A DNA stretch of 64,000 nucleotides, from contig NZ_CP080545.1 of assembly GCF_019550795.1 (NCBI RefSeq), forward strand, positions 4,498,001-4,562,000. Direction: 5' to 3'. The stretch is from Paenibacillus sp. sptzw28 (GTDB lineage: Bacteria > Bacillota > Bacilli > Paenibacillales > Paenibacillaceae). This document shows, piece by piece, positions 45,112 to 54,779 of the stretch. Within the stretch, counting starts at the first letter, position 1, and each line of letters opens with the position of its first letter. Both the position numbers and the translations under genes were made by a program. The notes under the pieces are model-generated. The model saw only the letters and a list, made by a program, of their open reading frames with translations, was not told where the DNA came from and did no database searches.

Positions 45112-45351
45112 TTTCTACCTCCCTAAAAAACTTAACACAAATTACCATACCAAGGTCAGCTACCATCATTCACTTAGTAGAGGAGTTTTTTGCTAAGGAA
45201 GTACACTGCCGTTGCTTTTATTGGCTGGCGTTACACCGTCAATTGAGGAGTGCTACTGCATGGATTCCTATCAAGTCAAACTGACGTTCACTTTTCAATT
45301 CGATATAAAAAGACCCTAAGCGGATCTGCTTGTGCAGCTTCATCAGTACCC

Positions 45352-45770
45352 CTAAACTTCATCCATTACTTCATGAATAGGTATACCATCATGATACGGA
45401 TATGTTAGAAACTCATTTATAACCGAATCAAAGTTATCTAGTATTGTAATATTACATTTAAACGGCAACTTTGTATAAATGTCTGAAATTAAGTTAAACC
45501 TCAACCTTTCTGATAACGAATCAAACCATGAATAAAAAAGCATTCATTTTTAGAGTTTGATTTTTTAATTTGATCAGTTCTATTAGTAATGACTGCGCGA
45601 AAAAATCCCCTTATTTCCTCAACTGTAAAGTGATTGGCTAATTGTTGACTAATCGAAATTGACCATGAATTTCGCGAGATTTCTTCTTCCAAATTTTGTT
45701 TGTTATTCCCAATGAAAATCTTATCTTCTACAATTTCATCAAGCTCTTTTAGAAATTTCTCTTTGTTCAT
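45352..45770 (-). pseudogene. Hypothetical protein split by a one-base frameshift
   Basis: The first part (45770 onward, MNKEKFLKELDEIVEDKI with GGAG in front) runs to KKSNSKNE and then leaves frame in AATGAATGCTTTTTT. The second part (45543-45352: MLFYSWFDSLSERLRFNLI, ending IPIHEVMDEV) has no ribosome site and continues the same helical, charged style. Adding one A near 45545 restores a single protein of about 139 residues. The family is not recognised. Confidence 0.55.
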
Positions 45771-45835
45771 CCGACATCTCCAAAAAACCATGATAAAGCT
45801 TCATCAAGGCCCTTGCATGCTTCGCATGCAAAAAA

Positions 45836-45869
45836 AGCGTGGTCAGGATCCGAAGACCCCGATCACGCT
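45836..45869 (-). terminator. Terminator of the pectinesterase-acetylesterase operon
   Basis: On the minus strand AGCGTGATC and an imperfect partner ending CACGCT form the stem, followed by TTTTTTTGC. A second small hairpin (GCATGC twice) lies just beyond. Confidence 0.75.
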
Positions 45870-45881
45870 CTGAAAGTAAAC

Positions 45882-47990
45882 CTATTTCAGAGATGACACA
45901 TCATTTTCTACATTGACCTGATGATCGAGCACCCACATAAAATATAATGCTTTGGCTGCTTTCTCTCGGGTGACTAACATTTTCGGTTCGAACTCTGTTC
46001 CGTTAATCATTTTTCCTCTTGCAATACCTTTCTCGGACCGGATGAGCCCGAGTTCGTAGGCATCCTTTATTTTAGAAACCAAATGGGGTGCGATATCCGC
46101 GGTATCCGTCAGCTGCTGCCAGGAAACGAGAGGATAGTACATCGCCCCTCTGGCTCCCGAATCCAGATTCGGATCATACCCCGGATCACCGGGTACCACC
46201 GACGTGCCGTTATAATCCGTCATGTATTCCGGCTTGCTGGTAAACTTCGCATGATACGCATCATCCATAATGGCGCCCATCATTTCCCGGGAGAGCTCTC
46301 CATCCGGGTATCCATCGAAAATGGTTTTCTTCAAATCCATGAGCTCAGAAAGGCTTCGAATAAATTCATCAACGGTCATCGCCGCATCGGGATGAAAGTT
46401 TCCATAATGGTCCTTGTTCATCACACCCAGCTGAAGCAATTTCTCAATCTGATTGCGATAATAAGCCCCGTCACCGGTTATGGTGTCATTAGCCATTTCA
46501 GGAAAAATCTTTGACCAATCCCCTGTTAAGGCTGCATGCTTCACATTCCCTTTCAGATACGACACAATCGAAGCGGCAGCAGGATCGCCGGCAAGTTCCT
46601 TCTTCACGAGCTCGGTAACAATGATTCGTGCGAATTGTTTGGCCAGCGCTTCTTTATAGTGAGTCCCGTCAATCTTCTTCGATGGGTGTCCGTTGGCGTA
46701 GCTTCCGTCGTTCGTCTTACCAGGGGTTTCCCCCGCTTCAATGGACATGAAAATGCCTGTCGTCGCTTCCACACCGATTTCGTTATAATAGTTCAAACTC
46801 TCGGAGTTAAGATCGATAAGTGTAAGTGCTTTTTCCTCGGCAATCCGTTTCAGAATATCAGGGAACTTTCGGGTTTTGAAAGAGTTGGTGTAGACATAAC
46901 CCGGGCTTGCATCCCCTTTCACTCTAGACATCGGCGTTACTAGTATCGGTATCATGCCCCTGGCCTGGATGGCCGGCAGATAGACCTCTTTTATATAGGT
47001 CTCATACATGGCTTCCGTCGACCCTCTGCCATAACGACTGAATTCATCGGTTCTTTCGTCATTATGTCCGAACTGAATCAACACATAATCTCCAATGCTT
47101 CCGGTCATTAAAATATCGTTCAGCCGGCCCTCCGTATACGCGTTTTTAAACGAGCGTCCACCCATGGAGTAATTAATCACATTCACCTTGTTCAGATGAA
47201 ACATAGAGTCAATGATCTGGCCCCAGCCGCTCATTGGCGCTTCGTCGAAGGTGTAGGATTTAACGGTTGAATCTCCGAGTATATACATAGTCGGCAGCGT
47301 TTCATCTGCTCGCATCCGCGGGGCAATAGGCTGCAAAACAATTTCTTCAATACCAACCGGAGTATTGATTTTATTCGGCTCAATTTCAATGTCCAGATAG
47401 TCGCGGCCGTTTGCATACGTATAGGTCCACTCTTTGCCTTTTGCCGATATCGTATACTTCATAGGTACCAGCTTAGCCGCATCCCAATACCCGGATTTCA
47501 ACAAGCGGCTGGTCTGCATTCCCGAGACGGATACGGTTGTGTCCGCAGCATCGGATGTTGTTTTCACATAAACACTATAGGCACCGGGAGGAGCTTGAAT
47601 ACGGAAAGCCAATCCGTAGTTATTATAATTATCTTTCTCGTTTTTCGGTTCGGCATAGAAGCCAGGCTCTTTGATGTAAAAGCCTGTGCCATCGGAAGTA
47701 ATGGAAGCCGTATGCACTTCCCGTGGCGGTAAAGCACTGGTTTGATTCACAAAACCATAGCCCACCGAGGAGTCATACAAGGGCGCACCGTTATAGACAT
47801 CATACACGACAGTCGTGTATCCGGTTTTTGCCTGATTAGTAAAGTTAAACTTATAAGGGCTTTCCAATTGAATGGGAGTCCCCTCCTCTGCCAATCCGTT
47901 AATGGAGGTTTCTGCAGCAGTGCTCTGAACAGGTATCAGAATAGCTGTAAGAAGAAGAGTCGAAAGAGCCGCATTCATGAACCTTTTCAC
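45882..47990 (-). CDS. Secreted GDSL (CE12-like) rhamnogalacturonan acetylesterase with SLH-like domains
   Basis: A 702-residue surface protein. Signal peptide at residues 1-26. Residues about 30-225 form a carbohydrate-binding-like beta domain. The SGNH hydrolase core spans about 230-480: nucleophile Ser in ILGDSTVKSY, block II NYSMGGRSF, block III FGHND, and the Asp-His pair in DGTHY. This set matches CE12 esterases. The C-terminal 200 residues contain two SLH-like repeats (LLQLGVMNKDHYGNFHP, and YELGLIRS with VTREKAAKALY). The start is GTG 47990 with GGAAGG. It is 54 bases after the second pectinesterase and likely in its operon, where deacetylation and demethylation of pectin work together. 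Confidence 0.88.
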   Translation of the reverse strand: MKRFMNAALSTLLLTAILIPVQSTAAETSINGLAEEGTPIQLESPYKFNFTNQAKTGYTTVVYDVYNGAPLYDSSVGYGFVNQTSALPPREVHTASITSDGTGFYIKEPGFYAEPKNEKDNYNNYGLAFRIQAPPGAYSVYVKTTSDAADTTVSVSGMQTSRLLKSGYWDAAKLVPMKYTISAKGKEWTYTYANGRDYLDIEIEPNKINTPVGIEEIVLQPIAPRMRADETLPTMYILGDSTVKSYTFDEAPMSGWGQIIDSMFHLNKVNVINYSMGGRSFKNAYTEGRLNDILMTGSIGDYVLIQFGHNDERTDEFSRYGRGSTEAMYETYIKEVYLPAIQARGMIPILVTPMSRVKGDASPGYVYTNSFKTRKFPDILKRIAEEKALTLIDLNSESLNYYNEIGVEATTGIFMSIEAGETPGKTNDGSYANGHPSKKIDGTHYKEALAKQFARIIVTELVKKELAGDPAAASIVSYLKGNVKHAALTGDWSKIFPEMANDTITGDGAYYRNQIEKLLQLGVMNKDHYGNFHPDAAMTVDEFIRSLSELMDLKKTIFDGYPDGELSREMMGAIMDDAYHAKFTSKPEYMTDYNGTSVVPGDPGYDPNLDSGARGAMYYPLVSWQQLTDTADIAPHLVSKIKDAYELGLIRSEKGIARGKMINGTEFEPKMLVTREKAAKALYFMWVLDHQVNVENDVSSLK

Positions 47991-48044
47991 TGATTACACT
48001 TCCTTCCTGTTTGATCGGTACAAATGACCCGTGCCTCACCTTAG

Positions 48045-51041
48045 TTAGAAGTCGTCATGTTCACCCGGTACAGAGATTGGTTTTGCGAAGACTCCAGTCA
48101 ACGTAGGGTCCCAGCCGTCCGTGCCTACCAATACCCGCTGCACCGTTAAGGCGTTTGCTTCCTCTACGGTCATCTGCTTGCTCCAAGGCACACGGGCTTT
48201 GGCATTGGCCCCGGGCCCTGTGCTTCCGAATTCTCCGTAAACCGCGGTGGATTCATTCTCCACCTTGCCCCAGTTATTCCAGCCAACCGGGTAGAAATGC
48301 GCATCCATCCACGTGTCTACGAATTTCACATTCCCGTACGGCCGCCAAGGTCTTCCCAGGTATACCGTACTGTTCGTCTTGGAGACCCCCTGCAGCTCCA
48401 AATCCCATACGTCATTCCAAACACCGGTATACGTTCCGGCCTGCCCGTATTTCTGGATATACGGCTTGAGCGAGGTGGTCCCTCTTGTTTTCTTCGCTTG
48501 ATAAAAAACATATCCGTTTTTCGCCGTCTGATCGTGTGAGGCTGCCGTCGTATAGCCGCCGAACGTGCCGACATGCTTCATCTCGGATCGGTCGAAATAA
48601 GCGATTCCGTTACCATAGATATAATCCACGGTCCCTTCAATATACAGGTTATGGAAGTATTGTCGCCCTCTCTCCACGTATAGCGTATCTTGAAAACCAT
48701 ACAGATTTATGTCACGGAACACCATCTTATCCCCTGATACAAACAAGGCTAGGGCTTGCCCTACTCCCTTCACTCCGCCCGTATCCTTGTTCGGAAAAGC
48801 GGAATTTTGCACCGTGAAGTTTTCCATCGTACTGCCGGCTCCCCTTAGCTCGAAGGTGGCTGTTTGTAAGCCCGGGTGGTACGTCACATTCATGTCATAC
48901 GTAATGACGACACCTTTACGGCTTTCCCCGATAAAGCTAAGGTTGGGCTTGTTGGCCGGGGCAATGACCTTCTCCCGGTAAATACCGTTGCGAATATAAA
49001 TGACGGTTCGTTCTGTTTGATTCGCAGGAACCGCGTTGATCGCCTCTTGAACGGTACGATAATTCCCGCTTCCGTCCTGAGCCACAATGATTACCTTAGA
49101 AGGTGTAGCGATCAACGGCTCGGAACCCGGTCCTTCTCCAAACGGATTGTTCGCTGTAATCACATAGTAATAGGCTGTACCGTTACTAACATCGCTGTCA
49201 GTGAAAGCTGCCCGTTTCGTTTCTGTAACCTGCGTAAATGGTCCGTTGTAAGCCGCTGCCCTTTTCACGGTATAGCCCGTTGCTCCCGAAACGACATCCC
49301 AGCGTAATATAACCTGACCATAGGTGGTTTCGACTACACCGCCGGTTGGGGCGGATGGGACGCCATCGGGTGCTGTATGCGCAACTGCCCTTGCCTGGGA
49401 AGAGTTCATGCTTCGAGCGGAAGCGCTCTCAACACTGACGACATAATAATAGGTCGTTCCATCCACAACGGTAGAATCCGAGTAGCTGGTGAGCGCCGTG
49501 GTTCCAATCGTTGTATAAGGACCTCCGGAAACGGTGCTGCGCTTAACCTGATAGACAACTGCTCCTTCCGAGCCCTTCCATTTGATATCCACCCGGCCGC
49601 TCTTGACAGTGGCTTTAAGCGATTCAGGCTCGGCAAGCGGTGCGCTCGGATGAACCTCCAGCGGAGTGCTCATCTCTCCCGTACCCGCTATATTTGTGCT
49701 GGAAAGCGTATAATAGTAGGTCTGATCAGCATTCAGGCCCGTATCGTAGTAGCTCGTTGTCGTGTTCGGAATGACCGCCGATACTTCCGTGTAAGGCCCT
49801 TCCTTTGCTGTACTCCGTTTTAAAGTATAGGTGGCCGCATCCGGTACGGCATTCCAAGTGATCATGACGGCCGATTCCCGTGCGGTCATAGAAATCCCCT
49901 GAGGCGGCTCCGGTGCCGGCCTCTCGCCGCTTGGCGTTATGGCATACGGGATCGAATCGGTGGTACCGTAAGGATTCACAGCCCGAACGACATAATAATA
50001 AGTTACTCCGTTCGTCAAGCCTGCATCCCGTAACGGCTCAGAGCTGGAAGCGGCTTTTGTAAGACCCTGCGCAACCATAGTAAAGGGGCCTTCCTGGGAA
50101 TCACCCCTCAGCACATCGTAGGTGACTGCATTAGGCGCGGCTGACCAAGACAGTGCAGCCTGACGGTCCCCGCCAATGCCGTACAAGCCAACGGGTGCAT
50201 CCGGAGGCGCATTAAGCTTGTACACCTGGACATTGTCAAGCACAATATTCTCAGCGGTAGTACCTCCGGTCGAAGCGCTGAAAGACTGTATTGCAGCAAA
50301 GTCTTCGGCTCGACTGCCGAGCGTCCGGTTGTAGAAGGGCTGTTCCCTCAGTTCACCGACAAGCGTACCGTCACTTTCATTCGTTACGTAGTAATCCACA
50401 CGAAGCGTGTTCAAATTGATCACAGCTTTGAGGTGGTACCATACGGCATTGGTTAGATTGGCCGGTGTTATGTTCGTATAGATGCCGCCCGTATCCGCCC
50501 ATGCAATTTTGCCGCCTTTAAGGTCCACTTGGATTACCGTATCGGACGTATTCGTTTGACTGTTCACGCCGCCGGTCAGCTTTATTACATTGCGGCCTCG
50601 GCTGATGTCATTGTTAGGTCCGTAGAAGTACATATCCTGCTCGACAGTCACAATGCCATCCGATATACGGGTTCCGAGCCCTTTCGTAATGGTTGTGGAA
50701 CCGGAACCGGAGCCGACGGTGCCCGAACCATTCGCTCCGTCCTCGTCCCGAATAAGCAGTGCGGCGGAAGGAAATGGAACTCCATCCTTACCTGACGAAG
50801 TAATGCTTACCGAGCCGTTCGGACCGGTTACGTTCGCGGTATAACCTGCTATCGACTTCACCGTGGAGGTGCTGGTAACGGCCGCATCCGTAATTCCATT
50901 AAAATCATCATTAATGAAAGCCGTGTTACCTGGCGGGACTGATAGATCCGAAGCTGAAACCGTGGAAGGAAGGCCCATCTCCAATAAAGAGGCGACAGCC
51001 ATAAGAGTACACAGTACGATCATTCCAACCTTGTTCATCAT
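48045..51041 (-). CDS. Secreted multidomain pectinesterase (CE8), second copy
   Basis: A 998-residue secreted enzyme. Signal peptide residues 1-30. Residues about 35-275 resemble a concanavalin-like/LamG sugar-binding domain ending in VLDNVQVYKL. Four FN3 domains follow at about 277-650. The CE8 beta-helix occupies about 655-990, with VKGVGQALALFV, catalytic Asp in GFQDTLY and DYIYG, and LGRPWRP with GWNNWG. GGAGGG precedes the ATG. Compared with the paralogue at 41 kb, the CE8 domain has been moved to the C-terminus and the Ig-like tail is missing. It is divergent from an AraC regulator. Confidence 0.92.
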   Translation of the reverse strand: MMNKVGMIVLCTLMAVASLLEMGLPSTVSASDLSVPPGNTAFINDDFNGITDAAVTSTSTVKSIAGYTANVTGPNGSVSITSSGKDGVPFPSAALLIRDEDGANGSGTVGSGSGSTTITKGLGTRISDGIVTVEQDMYFYGPNNDISRGRNVIKLTGGVNSQTNTSDTVIQVDLKGGKIAWADTGGIYTNITPANLTNAVWYHLKAVINLNTLRVDYYVTNESDGTLVGELREQPFYNRTLGSRAEDFAAIQSFSASTGGTTAENIVLDNVQVYKLNAPPDAPVGLYGIGGDRQAALSWSAAPNAVTYDVLRGDSQEGPFTMVAQGLTKAASSSEPLRDAGLTNGVTYYYVVRAVNPYGTTDSIPYAITPSGERPAPEPPQGISMTARESAVMITWNAVPDAATYTLKRSTAKEGPYTEVSAVIPNTTTSYYDTGLNADQTYYYTLSSTNIAGTGEMSTPLEVHPSAPLAEPESLKATVKSGRVDIKWKGSEGAVVYQVKRSTVSGGPYTTIGTTALTSYSDSTVVDGTTYYYVVSVESASARSMNSSQARAVAHTAPDGVPSAPTGGVVETTYGQVILRWDVVSGATGYTVKRAAAYNGPFTQVTETKRAAFTDSDVSNGTAYYYVITANNPFGEGPGSEPLIATPSKVIIVAQDGSGNYRTVQEAINAVPANQTERTVIYIRNGIYREKVIAPANKPNLSFIGESRKGVVITYDMNVTYHPGLQTATFELRGAGSTMENFTVQNSAFPNKDTGGVKGVGQALALFVSGDKMVFRDINLYGFQDTLYVERGRQYFHNLYIEGTVDYIYGNGIAYFDRSEMKHVGTFGGYTTAASHDQTAKNGYVFYQAKKTRGTTSLKPYIQKYGQAGTYTGVWNDVWDLELQGVSKTNSTVYLGRPWRPYGNVKFVDTWMDAHFYPVGWNNWGKVENESTAVYGEFGSTGPGANAKARVPWSKQMTVEEANALTVQRVLVGTDGWDPTLTGVFAKPISVPGEHDDF

Positions 51042-51138
51042 GATCTAACCCTCCCGATCGCATAGATACATCCTTGTTTTCTCATGTCACAATCCCTTCT
51101 TTTATGAAATTTAAGTAAACCCTTACACCAGCCCTTTC

Positions 51139-51166
51139 ATTATGCCGCTTCTTTCTATCGATGCAA
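51139..51166 (-). promoter_or_regulatory. SigA-type promoter for the pectinesterase-acetylesterase operon
   Basis: On the minus strand TTGCAT, a 16-base spacer and CATAAT lie about 100 bases upstream of the pectinesterase start. No good cre match was found here. Confidence 0.5.
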
Positions 51167-51275
51167 ATGATGGTTTCATTCTATTTTTTGACCTTTTGTA
51201 ATGCTTTTTCTATTCGGAGCTTTCTTGATATACTAGAGTCAACCCAATTTTTTCACCTTAGAGGGAGGAACACCT

Positions 51276-52205
51276 TTGGCTTACAAAGTCAGCTTCCCGG
51301 ATATCATGAGTACGCTGCAGCTCATCGGCTTTCATTTTCGCATTGCTGAGCCCGGATGGGCCTATCCCGACCATCATCATAAAATCTTTGAGCTGCTGTA
51401 TTGCTACGACGGCACTGCGGTTCAATATGTCGATGGGTACTCCGTCACTTACGGTAAGGGGGATTGGTTCATCATTCCTCCCGGCCTGCGCCATCATGTG
51501 ATGAATTCCGGTCCCGACAACTATATTTACCTTTCGATTCATTTTGACATTGATGATTTGGATTTTCGCCGATTGATTCAATCCCAGCCCATCCAAAAAT
51601 GCAACATCAGCCAATTTCCGAGTACAGGATTACCACTCGAAAATTTGGACGAGTTTATCAAGAACAACATTCTGGCCACAACGGCGTCAACCGGTTTTTC
51701 CCCGGATATCGACGATGTTATTATCGTTAAAGAAAGACTTCGCTTGCAGGCTATCGTTCTCATGATACTGAGTGAAATCATTGATATACAGTTTCTGAAT
51801 TCAAAGCCACCGCGGATACCTCGACAAGAAAACTCGTTATATGAGGTGGAAACCGCCCATCGAATCGAGCAATACATCTCGGACAACCTCTACTCACCTA
51901 CTCTTTCTATTAACTTGATCGCTAAGCAGTTTTGTTTAAGTCGGATACAATGCCATAAGCTTTTTACAAAGGTTTACAAGGTATCGCCACGGCAATATAT
52001 GACAAACAAAAAACTGCAGCAAGCCAAACATTTATTGCTGCATACGGATTTAAAGATCCAGATGATCTCAGAGCAGCTCGGTTTCACATCTCAGAGCCAT
52101 TTCAGTCGGCAGTTCAAACGATGGACCGGCATGTCTCCGTTACAATACCGGCCCAAATCTTATACGAATGCACTTAGTCCTGACTCAAGCACAAGTGTTA
52201 CATAA
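51276..52205 (+). CDS. AraC family regulator with cupin sensing domain
   Basis: A 309-residue one-component regulator. The N-terminal cupin (YPDHHHKIFELLYCYDG, then VTYGKGDWFIIPPG) would bind a sugar. The C-terminal AraC domain has SINLIAKQFCLSRIQCHKLF and IQMISEQLGFTSQSHFSRQF. The start is a TTG at 51276 with GAGGGAGGA. It is divergent from the pectinesterase operon. Activation of that operon by pectin-derived sugars is inferred. Confidence 0.85.
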   Translation: MAYKVSFPDIMSTLQLIGFHFRIAEPGWAYPDHHHKIFELLYCYDGTAVQYVDGYSVTYGKGDWFIIPPGLRHHVMNSGPDNYIYLSIHFDIDDLDFRRLIQSQPIQKCNISQFPSTGLPLENLDEFIKNNILATTASTGFSPDIDDVIIVKERLRLQAIVLMILSEIIDIQFLNSKPPRIPRQENSLYEVETAHRIEQYISDNLYSPTLSINLIAKQFCLSRIQCHKLFTKVYKVSPRQYMTNKKLQQAKHLLLHTDLKIQMISEQLGFTSQSHFSRQFKRWTGMSPLQYRPKSYTNALSPDSSTSVT

Positions 52206-52312
52206 AAATAAGAGGGATAGCCGCTCTTTGAGCAGCACCCCGTCAGGTAGACAGTACAAATAATAAAAATCTCTAGGCGGCCTTGGTTATAAATTCTCTC
52301 GGACAAAAGAAA

Positions 52313-52364
52313 GCTCCCCTTCAAAGCAGCGGTTTTTTAAACCTGTCTACTTTAAAAGGGGAGC
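52313..52364 (-). terminator. Terminator downstream of the VOC gene
   Basis: GCTCCCCTT and AAGGGGAGC form a 9-bp stem around a long loop that has its own small palindrome. The minus strand continues TTTCTTTTG. Confidence 0.6.
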
Positions 52365-52405
52365 ATATCATTCTCGCGGCAGCCTTGCTGAATCATCCCA
52401 CTGGG

Positions 52406-52843
52406 TTATTGAGCAGGAACACCGGCTTCAACAGGCTGCTGCCACACTTGAAATTTGTTGCCGTCCGGGTCCTTGAAGTTCAGCTGCAATCCGCAGCCTC
52501 CTTCATCGCGGACCGTCTCCTCCGTCCATACTCCTGACCCTTGCAATGAATCATACATGGCGCGGATATCATCTGTCTCGAAGCAGATTGGAAACATCTC
52601 GAATGGCGCTCCATTCTCTGTCCAGCCAGTCGTCATGAAGTGCAACGGATGACCGTCCTGGCAAGGCAGCAGGAACAACCATTGTCCGCTTTCCATGATC
52701 ATGATCGCCCCACTGCCCGGCTGGATCGGGGACCGAAGCTTTAATCCGAGCACGCGCTCATACCACGCCGCCGAAGCGGCAACGTCCTTCACCGGTAAAT
52801 AGGCGCACTCGATACGTTTCAACAATGCTTTTTTCGTCATCAT
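52406..52843 (-). CDS. VOC family protein
   Basis: A 145-residue glyoxalase/bleomycin-resistance fold protein: IECAYLPVKDVAASAAWYER at the start and NFKDPDGNKFQVW at the end, with Glu and His positions partly kept. AGGCTGG precedes the ATGs (52843 or 52840). It follows a VOC fragment and a two-domain VOC gene on the same strand, so the group looks like a small amplified family. Substrate unknown. Confidence 0.85.
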   Translation of the reverse strand: MMTKKALLKRIECAYLPVKDVAASAAWYERVLGLKLRSPIQPGSGAIMIMESGQWLFLLPCQDGHPLHFMTTGWTENGAPFEMFPICFETDDIRAMYDSLQGSGVWTEETVRDEGGCGLQLNFKDPDGNKFQVWQQPVEAGVPAQ

Positions 52844-52952
52844 TTTTTTCCAGCCTCCCCCAACTTATTTTGCCGTCTGCAGATCCGAAATGGGCACCCG
52901 CTCCAAATTGAGTTACTGGAACGAATACACCGCCAATCTGTTGTATCGGCAT
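52758..52952 (-). pseudogene. VOC-domain fragment
   Basis: An ATG at 52952 directly follows the stop of the two-domain VOC gene, with GGAGG in a good position. The product begins MPIQQIGGVFVPVTQF, the usual first strand of a VOC domain, but then runs into unrelated sequence and overlaps the next VOC gene. It is probably the 5' end of a deleted VOC gene. Confidence 0.4.
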
Positions 52953-53858
52953 CTAAATTTCCTCCTCTACTCTGGTCATGTTTATTTTCTCAAGTGGAAA
53001 ACTTGGGGCCAAGCGCCCCCGAGGTTGTTCTCCATCAACGGTTTGACTGCTGTAACTTCGAACACCCAGAAAATGTCCATCCGGATCGCTCAACAGAAAA
53101 CAGCACGACGTCTCTTGCGAATGCCATTCACTAACCGCGATACCGCTATCCACTAAACTTGCACGGTATGCTTCCGCATCTTCCGTCTGAAGCGTCACCA
53201 CCGGTTCCCACTTCTTTTGCCGGATAAACCGCATCAAAGGAAACTCGTCCCGGCGCGTTAGAATGATTCCGAATTCCGGTATCCCGCGATAACCGAATCG
53301 GTCAACGATGACCCCTGCGCTGAGAAATGCGACTTCGTCGTTCGGATCCCTGTCAAGGGAGAATCCGATAGTTCGGTAGAAAGCCGCCGAACGACGCACA
53401 TCCGCAACCGGTATTTCGATGTTGACCACGGCCTCCGTCGTACCGGCCATGATAACTTGTTCTCCGAGGTTGACGTGATATTGCAGCCAAGTTCCGTCCG
53501 GATCCGCCACTTCGAAAAATCTTCCGCAACCGTCATCCGGCAAATCTTGATGCACGGCCGTCGTCTTGATACCGTCAAGCCTTCCAAACATCCCTTCCAA
53601 ATCCGAAGCATGCAGACGGATGATCGGTTGAAAGTAACCGCCTCTTACCGGAAAATGCATTGGAGGCACCTCGTCTGCTTCTACCAACTCCAGCAGAGGC
53701 CCGTGAGGCAGCGCCGGAAATAAGGTCAAGGCGTGCCTCCCGGCGTCGGACCTTCCTTTCCTCAATCCCAGTCTCCCGCAATAGAAGGGCTCCGACCGCT
53801 CCACACTTCTTACAGGAATACGTATTCCTGCCACACGAATTGCTGTTTCCCGTTTCAC
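52953..53858 (-). CDS. Two-domain VOC family protein
   Basis: A 301-residue protein with two tandem VOC modules: residues about 8-132 (IRIPVRSVERSEPFYCGRLG to VADPDGTWLQYHV) and about 143-270 (VVNIEIPVADVRRSAAFYRT to LSDPDGHFLGVRSY). The start is a GTG at 53858 with AGGAGG 11 bases upstream. Two fused modules can form a complete active site in one chain, as in some dioxygenases and resistance proteins. Substrate unknown. It lies 96 bases after the sigma factor genes on the same strand and may be part of their regulon. Confidence 0.8.
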   Translation of the reverse strand: MKRETAIRVAGIRIPVRSVERSEPFYCGRLGLRKGRSDAGRHALTLFPALPHGPLLELVEADEVPPMHFPVRGGYFQPIIRLHASDLEGMFGRLDGIKTTAVHQDLPDDGCGRFFEVADPDGTWLQYHVNLGEQVIMAGTTEAVVNIEIPVADVRRSAAFYRTIGFSLDRDPNDEVAFLSAGVIVDRFGYRGIPEFGIILTRRDEFPLMRFIRQKKWEPVVTLQTEDAEAYRASLVDSGIAVSEWHSQETSCCFLLSDPDGHFLGVRSYSSQTVDGEQPRGRLAPSFPLEKINMTRVEEEI

Positions 53859-53954
53859 CGCTTTCCATTCCTCCTTTCATACAGATCTCCTCTATAAAAC
53901 GAACGACTTAACCGATTCCATACATCAAGATAAAAAAATAACCTTGCTTCCGCT

Positions 53955-54188
53955 TCATGTTGATACAACCATAATCACGTTACCATCCGGATCCTGGAAG
54001 GTAAAATATACTTTGCCACCCAGCGCGCGAATGCCTTGTAATCTTGTGCCGGATGAGATCAGGGACAAGTACGCCTCCTGAATCGCCGACGGTTGCCGGC
54101 GGCGAAACGCTTCCAACACGGCTTCGAAAAAGTCGGCACACTCGGATGCATTCCCAGTTGACGCGATTATTGCGCGTTTCCCCATCTC
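53955..54188 (-). CDS. Out-of-frame C-terminal extension of the sigma factor
   Basis: A frame of 77 residues: SECADFFEAVLEAFRRRQPS then AIQEAYLSLISSGTRLQGIR and FTFQDPDGNVIMVV. This matches the C-terminal extension seen in Paenibacillus sigma factors of this type, so it belongs to the protein encoded just upstream. It lies one base back (-1) from the sigma frame. The ATG at 54188 has no convincing ribosome site. The overlap contains GGGAAAC in the sigma frame as G-GGA-AAC, a canonical -1 slippery heptamer. Three readings are possible: programmed -1 frameshifting, a disabling indel in the G run, or a sequencing error. Confidence 0.6.
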   Translation of the reverse strand, partial: EMGKRAIIASTGNASECADFFEAVLEAFRRRQPSAIQEAYLSLISSGTRLQGIRALGGKVYFTFQDPDGNVIMVVST

Positions 54189-54679
54189 TCGTGCGGTTTT
54201 TTCATCCCCTGAAGCCGGGAGCGTGCCCGCGACAGAGCCACCTGGACTGCGACTTCCGTGCCGCCGAGCAAAGCCGCCGTCTCCCTCGCCGTAAAATCGA
54301 ATACATCCATCAACAGCAGGATGACGAATGGTTTCGGCGGCAAACGCCACGCCAGCTCTTCCAGATGCTCGCGCACATTCAGCTCGGCATGAGACGGCCT
54401 TTCCGCGGATGGCACCGTCTCCTCCAGGAACGGTACCATCGCAAGCCTTGCCATACGCCGGGTACGGTCTATCCAAAGATTCCTCGCAGCCCGGCACGCG
54501 TACCGGAATGAGACCTCCTGCTCCGGTCTCTCCGCGTTTATTTTGAGAAGTCGAAGTATCGTTTCTTGCACAAGATCCTCTGCTTCAAAGTCAGACCCTG
54601 TCATTTGCCGGCAATACCGGAGCAGCGGCTGCCTGATCAATTCCACCCCGCCGAGGTGTCCCATGTTTTCTGTTTGCAT
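54167..54679 (-). CDS. ECF-like RNA polymerase sigma factor
   Basis: About 170 residues. Region 2 has YCRQMTGSDFEAEDLVQETI then FRYACRAARNLWIDRTRR. Region 4 has RLPPKPFVILLLMDVFDFTA and RETAALLGGTEVAVQVALSR. The ATG at 54679 (MQTENMG) gives the normal N-terminus. The frame remains open to 54778, so the start is uncertain and the ribosome site is weak. No anti-sigma gene is adjacent. The C-terminal extension is in another frame (see 53955-54188). VOC genes follow. Confidence 0.75.
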   Translation of the reverse strand: MQTENMGHLGGVELIRQPLLRYCRQMTGSDFEAEDLVQETILRLLKINAERPEQEVSFRYACRAARNLWIDRTRRMARLAMVPFLEETVPSAERPSHAELNVREHLEELAWRLPPKPFVILLLMDVFDFTARETAALLGGTEVAVQVALSRARSRLQGMKKPHERWGNAQ

Positions 54680-54779
54680 ATTGTTACTTATTCTTTCAAG
54701 TTCACTCGTTTCCTTCCGATTGAAAACCAAAACATTAATACATATGTGGAAGCCGGAATCGATGATATTAAGCAGCAAA

